Origin: JAOSJT01 sp035362335 | GTDB taxonomy: Bacteria; Bacteroidota; Ignavibacteria; SZUA-365 | Assembly (NCBI GenBank): GCA_035362335.1 | Contig: DAOSDL010000001.1 | Location: 62,001 to 126,000, forward strand | Direction: 5' to 3' | Length of the DNA: 64,000 bases | Shown: one piece after another, positions 35,219 to 43,309 of the stretch | How the letters are laid out: each line of letters opens with the position of its first letter | Position numbering within the stretch: the stretch's first letter is position 1 | Program-made: the position numbers and the translations under genes | Notes under the pieces: generated by a model | What the model saw: the letters and a program-made list of their open reading frames with translations, nothing else | Told to the model about the DNA's origin: nothing | Database searches by the model: none

Positions 35219-36229
35219 TCAGGCGTTCAGCAGTCGCGCGGCCTCGAGCGCGAAATAGGTCAGAATCATGTCCGCTCCCGCGCGTTTGATGCCGAGCAGC
35301 GATTCCATCATCACGCGGTCGTGATCGATCCAGTCGTTGGCGGCAGCGGCCTTGATCATGGCATACTCGCCGCTCACCTGATACGCGGCCGTGGGCATGG
35401 CGAATTCGTCCTTTACCATGCGGATAATGTCGAGATACGGACCGGCTGGTTTGACCATCACAATGTCCGCGCCTTCCTCGATATCGATGGCCACTTCGCG
35501 CAGCGCTTCGTTCGCATTCGCGGGATCCATCTGATGCGAGCGGCGATCGCCGAATTTCGGTGTGGACTCGGCCGCGTCGCGAAACGGTCCGTAATACCCC
35601 GACGCGAACTTCGCCGCATAGGACATGATGGGAAGGTTGGTAAAACCGTTGTCGTCGAGAATGTCGCGTATCACCGCCACGCGTCCGTCCATCATGTCCG
35701 ATGGTGCAACCATGTCGGCGCCGGCTTCGGCGTGCGACAGCGCTTCGCGCGCGAGCAAATCGAGCGTTTCATCGTTGACGATCTCGTCGCCACGCACAAT
35801 GCCGCAATGTCCGTGCGAGGTGTATTCGCACATGCACACGTCGGTGATGACCACCAGCCCGCGCACGTGTTTCTTGATCGCGCGCACGGCCTGCTGCACG
35901 ACGCCCTGCGCGTCCCAGGCCTCGGAGCCGATATCGTCCTTGTGTTCGGGAATGCCGAAAAGGATCACGGCGGGTACGCCGAGCTTCCACGCGAGGCGGG
36001 CTTCCTTCACCACTTCGTCCACGGAGAGCTGGAATACTCCCGGCATGGATTTCACAGGATTACGGACGCCCTTGCCCGGCACCACAAACAGCGGGTAAAT
36101 GAAGTCCTTGGGTGTGAGCACAGTTTCACGCACCATGCTGCGCAGCGTCTCGGTCATGCGCGTGCGGCGCGTGCGGACGAACATGGTGTAGGGATGGAAA
36201 GAGGATTCGCCTGTCTGCATAGTCGTCAT
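35219..36229 (-). CDS. hemB: Porphobilinogen synthase (delta-aminolevulinate dehydratase)
   Basis: 336 residues. It condenses two 5-aminolevulinate molecules to porphobilinogen. The two substrate lysines are K207 (MSYAAKFASGYYGPFRDA) and K260 (IVMVKPAGPY). C132, C134 and C142 in DVCMCEYTSHGHCG make it the zinc-dependent form rather than the Mg-only form. No clear ribosome site precedes 36229; ATG codons at residues 4, 16 and 25 are alternatives. It is the last gene of hemL-yceH-hemB by position but is transcribed first (minus strand). Confidence 0.96.
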   Translation of the reverse strand: MTTMQTGESSFHPYTMFVRTRRTRMTETLRSMVRETVLTPKDFIYPLFVVPGKGVRNPVKSMPGVFQLSVDEVVKEARLAWKLGVPAVILFGIPEHKDDIGSEAWDAQGVVQQAVRAIKKHVRGLVVITDVCMCEYTSHGHCGIVRGDEIVNDETLDLLAREALSHAEAGADMVAPSDMMDGRVAVIRDILDDNGFTNLPIMSYAAKFASGYYGPFRDAAESTPKFGDRRSHQMDPANANEALREVAIDIEEGADIVMVKPAGPYLDIIRMVKDEFAMPTAAYQVSGEYAMIKAAAANDWIDHDRVMMESLLGIKRAGADMILTYFALEAARLLNA

Positions 36230-36350
36230 TCATCATGAAATTGGCGTGAACATTTATCATGAAAAGGTACTGTTCCGCGCCGAAAGAGTAAATACAGGGC
36301 CGGAAAAAGTGCCCCACACCCGGCAAACGAATCCGCCATCTCGATCGTGC

Positions 36351-38726
36351 TCACGGCAGCAACAGTACCACACGCGCCCAGTCGTGCTGTCCGTGGCGGA
36401 TGCGCAGAAGATACGAACCCGCCCGCAGCCCGAGCGGCGCGAGCTGCGCCGAATACCGCATGCTGCCGGATGTTGCCACCGCATCCACCAGCACCGCCCG
36501 CAGCTGTCCCGTCAACGTCCACAATTCGGCTCGTACGCGCGTGCACGCTTCCGTGCGCAGCTCCAGATGCAGACGATCACGCAAGGGATGGGGACTGACG
36601 CGCGCGTCGAACTGTGCGGGTCGCGGAGGCGCAGCCATGGCTGTGACCGCAGGTGCCAGAAACCACGGCATTGCTGTGGAGTCGGTGGAGAAAAATCTCA
36701 GGAGCTGTTGCGCCACCTTCATCTTTCCCGCTTCCGAGGGATGCGTGCCATCCGCAGCAACATCGCCGGGTAGCCATTGCAGGCCGTCGGCGCGCCCAAG
36801 GGTGCCGTTTGTCCAGAGATACGGACCCCAGGCCAGCCATGGTGCGCGCGCGGGCGCGGCGTAGGCGAGCGCGGTGTCGCCCTCGATCTGCGCGTCTACC
36901 ACCCAACGCACAGCGAAGCCGCTCTCGTAGGCGTACGGCTCGGGATTGAGCGGCGTTGTGGCATACCCTCCGTAGGTACGGCTGGAGAGATAGCACAGGG
37001 AAATGTTGGGAAATTTTTCGGGTAAAAGTCGCACGATGGCGCGGAGATCGTCTTCAAGCTGCCGCGCGTGCAGGGGAAAGGCGTCGCGCGGCTGGGCATT
37101 GGCCTGCTTCAGCCACACGATTTGCACCTGCGCGGGCGTCACGCGCTTGCGGTACAGCCGTTCGCTTTCCACCACGCGCCAGTACTGCGCATCGCTGTCA
37201 CGGATGATCGAGGCCGTCTGACCGGCCACGCCGCCGTTGACTGTGACCAGATGCGGATGCCGCGCCGCGAAGGTGTCGACCACGCTTTCGAACACCGTGA
37301 ACTCCTGCCCGGTGTTCGACATGCCCAGCGAGAGCAACACTATGCTGCCGTGTTCGGGATCGGGCCGACCCAGTGTGTCCAACGGTACGATGGCGCGCGC
37401 CCGGCGCAAGCCCTCCGCGTAATGCGCCTCAGGCGGCACATTGCGCGTGTCGGGATACAGTCCGCCCGCAAAACCCTGATACAAACTCCGACCCATTTCC
37501 GTGAGTGGTGTTGCGGAAAACAGCGCTGTGGCGATACGCCGGAAGGAGCGGACCTCGCTCCACGGTCCCCAGCCCATCGCGTTGCGAGCGCGTACGCGCC
37601 AGTACACGGTGCTGTCCACGGGCGGCTGCGGCCAGAGAGCCGACGTGGAGGTGATGCTTGTGTCGCGGTATAATTCCTGTTGAAAACCCGCATCGCGCGC
37701 CAGCTGCAGCGCATAGCGCAGTACCGGGCCGGCGACAGGCTGCCAGGAAAAGTGAACGGTGTCCGCTTCGATCGTGGCACCGGCGGAGGGAGCGATGAGC
37801 GTGGGTGCTTCCGGTACAGGATCGACAGTGCCGCCGCCTCCATCCCAACCGGCAATGCGCGCCATCAGCACCCAGAAGGCCTTGGCTACGCGAATGCCGC
37901 CAGCGGAAATGGAGCCAAGATGTCCGCCCTCGGTTTCGGTGGTGTATTGCGGGCAAATGGCGGGAATGTTCACGCCGTCGTCGGGATGATTCTCCGTGAG
38001 ATACTGCACCCCGTCGCGATTGTCGTAGCAGGGAGCGCCGGAAGGAGTGTGCGAGAGAATGTCCGCGACATCGAAGAGCACGAGATCGTTCAGCCGCGCG
38101 TAGTCGCGCATTGCCGTGTTGAAGGCCTGCGATTCCGTCGAGCCGATGCCGCGCGCCAGCGAGGTGGTCCACCAGATCACCGTCTTTTGCGGATGCCGCG
38201 CCGCGAAGGCCTTGTAACTTGTGGCCGTGCCACGATCGATGCGCGAACCGAAAAATCCATCCAGCGGATGCACCAGATTCGAGCCGGGCGTCACCGCGAG
38301 ATAGCTGAACTGAAAGCCCACCACATCGAAGGAATCGATGCGTGGCTCGATGAAATTCACGAAGCAATTCGCATCCTCGCCGCAGCCCGTCGGCCAGAAT
38401 TCATAGCGCCAGCGGCTGCGATCCCAGGTACCGTTCCAGAATACCTCCGACGGAGACACGGCGTAGGCCGAATCCCGATGCGTGTGTCGCTTGCAATACG
38501 ACGGGGCAGCGCTGTGCGCAAAGGACAGGCAGGTGAGCGCGTCGCTGATATTGCCGCCTACCGAGCGGTCCATGAACAGCAGGCGCAGATTCCGCGCCGC
38601 TTCGCGGTACTGCGAGGGTATGGAGTCGAACAACGCCACGGAATGATGGTCGATCAGAATGCGCTGGGCGCGGCTCGCGACGGGCAGGAGCAGAATGGCT
38701 ACAACAACAGCGGCAAGCAAACGCAT
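36351..38726 (-). CDS. Double-SGNH-like T9SS surface protein
   Basis: 791 residues, signal peptide (RLLAAVVVAILLLPVASRAQ). Residues 22-300 are an SGNH-like domain: IDHHSVALFDS, then S55 in FMDRSVGGNIS, ending EGGHLGSISAGGIRVAKAFW. A Gly/Pro linker leads to a fibronectin-III-like domain (about 305-405). Residues 455-680 are a second GDSL/SGNH domain: S470 in LSLGMSNTGQ (block I), VNGGVAGQ (block II), LKQANAQP (block III) and D659/H662 in DGTHPSEAGK (block V). The last ~75 residues are a T9SS sorting domain (VSPHPLRDRLHLEL...LRAGSYLLRI). The second domain keeps a full Ser-Asp-His set, so it is probably an esterase or deacetylase of surface polysaccharide. The first has the Ser but its other residues are less clear. 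GGAGGTTCGC precedes the ATG. Confidence 0.85.
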   Translation of the reverse strand: MRLLAAVVVAILLLPVASRAQRILIDHHSVALFDSIPSQYREAARNLRLLFMDRSVGGNISDALTCLSFAHSAAPSYCKRHTHRDSAYAVSPSEVFWNGTWDRSRWRYEFWPTGCGEDANCFVNFIEPRIDSFDVVGFQFSYLAVTPGSNLVHPLDGFFGSRIDRGTATSYKAFAARHPQKTVIWWTTSLARGIGSTESQAFNTAMRDYARLNDLVLFDVADILSHTPSGAPCYDNRDGVQYLTENHPDDGVNIPAICPQYTTETEGGHLGSISAGGIRVAKAFWVLMARIAGWDGGGGTVDPVPEAPTLIAPSAGATIEADTVHFSWQPVAGPVLRYALQLARDAGFQQELYRDTSITSTSALWPQPPVDSTVYWRVRARNAMGWGPWSEVRSFRRIATALFSATPLTEMGRSLYQGFAGGLYPDTRNVPPEAHYAEGLRRARAIVPLDTLGRPDPEHGSIVLLSLGMSNTGQEFTVFESVVDTFAARHPHLVTVNGGVAGQTASIIRDSDAQYWRVVESERLYRKRVTPAQVQIVWLKQANAQPRDAFPLHARQLEDDLRAIVRLLPEKFPNISLCYLSSRTYGGYATTPLNPEPYAYESGFAVRWVVDAQIEGDTALAYAAPARAPWLAWGPYLWTNGTLGRADGLQWLPGDVAADGTHPSEAGKMKVAQQLLRFFSTDSTAMPWFLAPAVTAMAAPPRPAQFDARVSPHPLRDRLHLELRTEACTRVRAELWTLTGQLRAVLVDAVATSGSMRYSAQLAPLGLRAGSYLLRIRHGQHDWARVVLLLP

Positions 38727-38871
38727 GCGAACCTCCGGCGTGAATCATCCTTGTGCTGCGGGCAATACGGTGAGGACAACGCGATGCCGCGATTGGATAC
38801 ATCGCGGACGCGCGGCGCGAGTCACGTCGTACCGCCGCCGAGGTGCTGCGAAGAAAACGGCTGCGCCGCGA

Positions 38872-39642
38872 TCAGGCCTTGGATGGTTTGCGTGACAACA
38901 GCCACAAACCGAATGCCACCAACGGAATGCTCAACACCTGCCCCATGGTGATGGGCAGGGACGGATCGAGCGATGATTGGCCGGTTTTGAAAAACTCGAG
39001 AATGAAACGCATGCCGAACAACATGCTCAACATGCTGCCGGTGAGACGGCCCGGACGCTGCGACCAGTTGCGCTTGTAGGCCACGAGCATCAGCGAAAAA
39101 ATCACCGCGTACGACAGCGCCTCGTACAACTGCACCGGATGCCGCGGTATGCTGTCCACGCGCTCGAACACCACTGCCCAGGGCACGCTGGCGGGCAGAC
39201 CGAGAATTTCAGAATTCATGAAATTTCCCAGGCGTACGAAAATGGCGGCCAGCGGTATCACCACCGACACGCGATCCGACACCCAGAAAAAAGTCATGCC
39301 CTTGGTCCGCTTGAGAAAAAGTACGAGCGCGATCAAAATACCCGCCGCCGCGCCATGACTCGCGAGCCCTCCCTCCCACACTTTGAGAATTTCCAGCGGA
39401 TGGGTGAGGTAGTATTCCGGGCCGTAAAACAGGCAGTGCCCGAGCCGCGCGCCCGCCACAACACCGATGAAGACGTAGAGAAAGAGGCGGTTGAGAATGT
39501 CCTCGCCCTTGCGCTCGCGGCGGAATATCCACAGCATCACCATGAAGCTGCTCAGGAAGGCGAGGGAGAACAGCAGACCGTACCAGCGAATATGGAACGG
39601 ACCGAGGGCGAACAGTTCGGGATCGGGACTCCAGATGAACAT
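38872..39642 (-). CDS. lgt: Prolipoprotein diacylglyceryl transferase
   Basis: 256 residues, seven membrane helices. It attaches diacylglycerol from phosphatidylglycerol to the Cys of lipoprotein signal peptides, for example the LACG peptidase at 13620. Signature: FHIRWYGLLFSLAFL at the start, ARLGHCLFYGPEYYLTHPLEILKVWEGGLASHGAAAGI, then FVRLGNFMNSEILG and RHPVQLYEAL. The ATG at 39642 is clear from the family start, although no ribosome site is visible. It is a single gene between two long T9SS genes. Confidence 0.96.
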   Translation of the reverse strand: MFIWSPDPELFALGPFHIRWYGLLFSLAFLSSFMVMLWIFRRERKGEDILNRLFLYVFIGVVAGARLGHCLFYGPEYYLTHPLEILKVWEGGLASHGAAAGILIALVLFLKRTKGMTFFWVSDRVSVVIPLAAIFVRLGNFMNSEILGLPASVPWAVVFERVDSIPRHPVQLYEALSYAVIFSLMLVAYKRNWSQRPGRLTGSMLSMLFGMRFILEFFKTGQSSLDPSLPITMGQVLSIPLVAFGLWLLSRKPSKA

Positions 39643-39785
39643 GTGTCTGTACTTTTCGGTGTACTGAAAATGCTGTCACTGCCCTGCCACGAGTGGACAG
39701 GCGAGCGTTCCCGCCGGTATCGCCGCAATCGATGCAAAGCCAACAATTATAGCAAATTTCTTCCAAACCCGACACCCGAAAAGCA

Positions 39786-39819
39786 CATCGCCCGGCGAGC
39801 GCTGCTCCTCCGGGCGATG
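39786..39819 (-). terminator. Terminator of the first subtilisin gene
   Basis: A 10-bp stem (39786-39795 with 39810-39819); on the minus strand it is followed by TGCTTTTCGG. It lies 22 bases past the stop at 39841. Confidence 0.75.
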
Positions 39820-39840
39820 CGATGCAATAATGGTCGCTGA

Positions 39841-42800
39841 TTAGCGAAGAATCTGCAAACTGCGCGTCTCCACAACACCACCCACCGTGATGCGCACGTG
39901 ATACGCGCCCGGCGTCAGACCCGTCGTGCCGATGCGCACCGAATGCGTTCCGGCTGCAAGCCTTGCGTCCAGATCGCGGCGCAGCAGGCGGCCCAGATTG
40001 TCGTACAGCTCCACGCGAACATCGGCGATGTCGCGCACAGCAAAGGTCAGCGTGGCGCCACTGCTGGTGACAGGGTTGGGATACAGATTGTTGATGCGGA
40101 AATTCCCGGCCGCGGGGGCTTCGGTGGACGTGGTGCTGTAGGGCTGGAGATTCGAACGGTATTTGAAAATGTCTAGTCCGCCGGCATACACATCCGTAAG
40201 CAGATTGTTGGCCCAGATTGCTGTGGTGGTGAGCGTGCCGAAATTCCCCGGCACGGCCTGCGCCGTCCAGGTCTGGCCCAGGTCCGTGGAAACGAAGGCA
40301 CTCGTGCCCTGGATCAGCCACAGGCGTTTGCCGCGCGGCTCCATCTGCACACCCGCTGCGTTCGCGAGCTGAATCGTGGTGATGCGCGTCCAGGTTTCGC
40401 CGCCATCCGTGGTGTAGGCCAGCGCATCCTCGCCGCCTTGATTCTGCTGCGAGGTGAAGCGGATCACGCCACGCCGACTGTCGGCGAAGGACATGTCCAC
40501 CGAATGCTTGCTCGGTGTGGTGAAGCTCTGCCAGGTCACACCGCGATCGGTGGAGCGGAACACGCGGCTGTTGTTGGTGCCGAACCACAGCGTATCACCC
40601 ACACAGGCGTAGCTGTTGTTCCAACCCGCTTCGCTGGCCGCGGCCGTCACCGGCGTCGCCAGTGCCGACCAGGTGGCGCCGCCGTCCGTCGTGGTGGCGA
40701 GTCCCCAGATGTTGCTGCGCGGATCACCTTGAAGAATACCGTTGGAAGGATCGAACATGTGTATCCAGTTCACGAAGCCGGTGATATTGGCTACGGACAC
40801 GCCTGTCCAATTCGTGCCGCCATTGGTGCTGCGAAACACTTCGGCCGCGCCGGACGAAGGTCCGGTTCCCACCAGCGCATTCGAGCTCGACGGGGCGAAA
40901 ATGCAGTACACGCCCTTGCCTGTCGGGAAACCCGAACCGCTGGCATTGGACCAGGAACCGCCGCCGTTCACCGTGCGGAATGCGGCGTCCTGATTCCCCA
41001 CATGAGCAGCCGCCCAGGCCGCCGTGGTCGATGCCGGACTGATACTGGTGAAATACGGCGTTTCAAACGACAGTGTCGTGTGCCAGGCATCCGTGAGGAA
41101 AATGGCGATGCGCACCACGACGAAGTCGCTGTAGGCGCCATCATCGATACGCACGCGCACAGGCAAATAGCCCTCGGACGTGCGGGGCAGGTTGGACAAC
41201 GTCACATCGAATTCGATCAGACGCGTGTCGAAGGTGGCCATCACGCCGAGCGGCGTGGTGAGCGGATCGGCGATCAGCGAGGGATCGTCGATGGCCAGCG
41301 TGGCCGTGGCCTGATCGGAGGTGGGAGCCAAGACGTTTTCCAGCGTCATGCTGACGCGGGCCTTTTGTCCCGGTTCGGTGAAGCGGAAGCCGCCTCCTTC
41401 GATTTGCACATTCGAACTTTTCAGGCGAATGCCGGGAATGTCGCTCAAGGTGCTGTTCAAACTCACGGCCTTGTACGCGTTGATGCGGCCATAGCGCTTC
41501 GAATCGTTCTGCGTGTTGAAGCGGTCGCTGGTCACGCGTATCTGCGTCGCCACCTGATCGGGCGTCCAGTCCGGATGCACCGCCATGACCAATGCCGCCA
41601 CACCTGCCGCGAGCGGTGCCGAGAAGGACGTGCCTTGCGGGCTCGTGTAGCCGCCGCCCTTGCGCGTGGTGAGAATGCCTGTGCCCGGCGCGTAGGTGCT
41701 GACCGAGGTGCCGTAGGTACACCAGGTGGAAGCGGCGCCGCCGGATTCCACCGAGCCCACATTCAACACATGGTTCAGCGATGAGGGAAAATGCGGGATG
41801 TAATCGTTGTCGAGTGGATCGTTGCCCGACGAACCCACCACCAACGCACCAACGGCATTCGCGTCGTCGATGATGTCCTGCAAGGTTTGAGAAAAGGCAC
41901 CGGTGCCACCCCAACTGCAGTTGATGATGCGCGCGCCCATTTGCACGGCGTAGAGTATACCCTCGTAGCCCGCGCCCACGCCCATGGAATTGTCGCTTGA
42001 TGCCTTGATGGCGAGAATCTTGGCGCTGTAGCCGCTGCCCGCTATGCCCACGCCGTTGTCGGTGCGCGCCGCGGCGCAACCCGAGGTGTTGGTGCCGTGG
42101 CCGAGCGCGCCGTCCATGGGATTGTTGTCCGGCTTGGGGCTCTGGCTGGTGCCGTTGCCCAGGAAGTCCCATCCATGCCAATCGTCGATTTTTCCATTGC
42201 CGTCGTCGTCGACGCCGTTGTTGCTCAATTCACCCGCGTTGCCCCATTCACCCGGATTCGTCCAGATGTTGAGCGCGAGATCCTCGTGCTGCCAGTCGAC
42301 GCCGGTGTCCACATCGCCGATCACTATTGTGCTGTCGCCCGTGGTGATGTCCCAGGCCTCCTTGAGCTTCATCACATTGACGGCCCACTGCTGCGCCAGA
42401 TTGGGGTCGTTGGGTGTGCGGCTCAGGGGAAATTCGTAGTAGGGCTCGGCGTATTCCACCGAGGCATCCATGGCAACTTCGCGCGCGAGAACGTCGGGGT
42501 GTTCGTTCGCGCTGTAGTTGATGCGGATGATGCGCGTGCTGTGCAGTCCGCTGACGGCGGATTTCCGCAAACTGGCATTCTCGCGCAGTGCGAGGCTTCT
42601 CACCTCGGTCACTCCGATGCGCGCGAACAGCGCGTCCAACGAGGATACGCCAATGCGGCGCTCTCCCGCCGTGAATGTGGTCTGTGGCCGGAGCTTGATC
42701 AGCAGCACGTTGGGTACGATGCTCATCGTGCCGCGCTGGAACGTCGTGGAGGTGGTATTCGGACGCTCGGGCCTATCGGCCAGTGCGAAAGATTGGGCGA

Positions 42801-42846
42801 CGAGCAGCAGCGTCGCGAGAGCGAGGGCTCTGGTGCAAATTGTCAT
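39841..42846 (-). CDS. Subtilisin-like (S8) T9SS protease A
   Basis: 1001 residues. Signal peptide, then a propeptide-like region (to about residue 145; ending VEYAEPYYEF), and a peptidase S8 domain with triad D180 (GDVDTGVDW), H250 (GALGHGTNTSG) and S407 (PQGTSFSAPLAAGVAAL), and oxyanion N342. An acidic Ca-type insertion, GVDDDGNGKIDDWHGWDF, follows the Asp. A second propeller-like half carries BNR/Ycf48-type repeats (RTVNGGGSWSNASGSGFPTG, RSTNGGTNWTG, RSTDRGVTWQSF). The last ~75 residues are the sorting domain (NNLYPNPVTS...LTPGAYHVRI). It should be exported to the cell surface and mature by cutting its propeptide. It is paralogous to the gene at 43310. Confidence 0.94.
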   Translation of the reverse strand: MTICTRALALATLLLVAQSFALADRPERPNTTSTTFQRGTMSIVPNVLLIKLRPQTTFTAGERRIGVSSLDALFARIGVTEVRSLALRENASLRKSAVSGLHSTRIIRINYSANEHPDVLAREVAMDASVEYAEPYYEFPLSRTPNDPNLAQQWAVNVMKLKEAWDITTGDSTIVIGDVDTGVDWQHEDLALNIWTNPGEWGNAGELSNNGVDDDGNGKIDDWHGWDFLGNGTSQSPKPDNNPMDGALGHGTNTSGCAAARTDNGVGIAGSGYSAKILAIKASSDNSMGVGAGYEGILYAVQMGARIINCSWGGTGAFSQTLQDIIDDANAVGALVVGSSGNDPLDNDYIPHFPSSLNHVLNVGSVESGGAASTWCTYGTSVSTYAPGTGILTTRKGGGYTSPQGTSFSAPLAAGVAALVMAVHPDWTPDQVATQIRVTSDRFNTQNDSKRYGRINAYKAVSLNSTLSDIPGIRLKSSNVQIEGGGFRFTEPGQKARVSMTLENVLAPTSDQATATLAIDDPSLIADPLTTPLGVMATFDTRLIEFDVTLSNLPRTSEGYLPVRVRIDDGAYSDFVVVRIAIFLTDAWHTTLSFETPYFTSISPASTTAAWAAAHVGNQDAAFRTVNGGGSWSNASGSGFPTGKGVYCIFAPSSSNALVGTGPSSGAAEVFRSTNGGTNWTGVSVANITGFVNWIHMFDPSNGILQGDPRSNIWGLATTTDGGATWSALATPVTAAASEAGWNNSYACVGDTLWFGTNNSRVFRSTDRGVTWQSFTTPSKHSVDMSFADSRRGVIRFTSQQNQGGEDALAYTTDGGETWTRITTIQLANAAGVQMEPRGKRLWLIQGTSAFVSTDLGQTWTAQAVPGNFGTLTTTAIWANNLLTDVYAGGLDIFKYRSNLQPYSTTSTEAPAAGNFRINNLYPNPVTSSGATLTFAVRDIADVRVELYDNLGRLLRRDLDARLAAGTHSVRIGTTGLTPGAYHVRITVGGVVETRSLQILR

Positions 42847-43008
42847 GGATCACCGTTACTGATTCGAGAGGGCAAAAGCTAACGTCCATGTAAAATACAA
42901 AAACGGCGGGCTTCGCAGCAGGGAAAAATCCCTGCCAGTCAGCGAAATCCGTGTTGCGAGCGAAGAGTCGATGCTTCGAAGCACTGTTTGTTAATCGAAA
43001 CACAGATT

Positions 43009-43084
43009 CCACGGAGTCACACGGATTTTCACAGATGAACCATGGAAATCTGTGAAAATCCGCGATAATCCGCGTAATCCGTGG
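43009..43084. repeat. Long imperfect palindrome of the CACGGATTTTCACAGAT type
   Basis: Inner arms CGGATTTTCACAGAT (43022-43036) and its exact complement (43048-43062), 11-base loop; outer arms CCACGGA (43009-43015) and TCCGTGG (43078-43084). The sequence around it repeats related words (AATCCGCG, AATCCGTG) three times. Such words recur in intergenic repeats of many environmental genomes, from memory. Transcribed, it would fold into a long hairpin. Confidence 0.75.
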
Positions 43085-43244
43085 TAGAAAGTAAAGAGGA
43101 AAGAACGACTCCCGGAAGGAAAACGAGCCAGCGCGTAGGGACGCCGCCCCCGCTTTACTCTTTACCCTTCACTCTTTACTCCCATCCCGATCGCGGAGCA
43201 CCAGCTGAGACGTCCATTCTGAACCGTGCGCTGCGATGAAACAA

Positions 43245-43288
43245 GAACGCCACACCGCCCCGCGTTGAACGGGGACGGTGTGGCGTTC
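43245..43288 (-). terminator. Terminator of the second subtilisin gene
   Basis: A 13-bp perfect outer stem (43245-43257 with 43276-43288) and 5-bp inner stem with one bulge; on the minus strand followed by a weak TTGTTTC. It lies 22 bases past the stop at 43310. Confidence 0.8.
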
Positions 43289-43309
43289 GGCACGTTCGCC
43301 GCGCTCGCG

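Larger units (their letters stand above)
42847..43309. other. Gene-free stretch between the two subtilisins (463 bp)
   Basis: It contains the long imperfect palindrome at 43009-43084 and the terminator hairpin at 43245-43288. 42847-43000 should hold the promoter of protease A (minus strand), but no clean -35/-10 is seen. No coding frame is credible. Confidence 0.6.
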
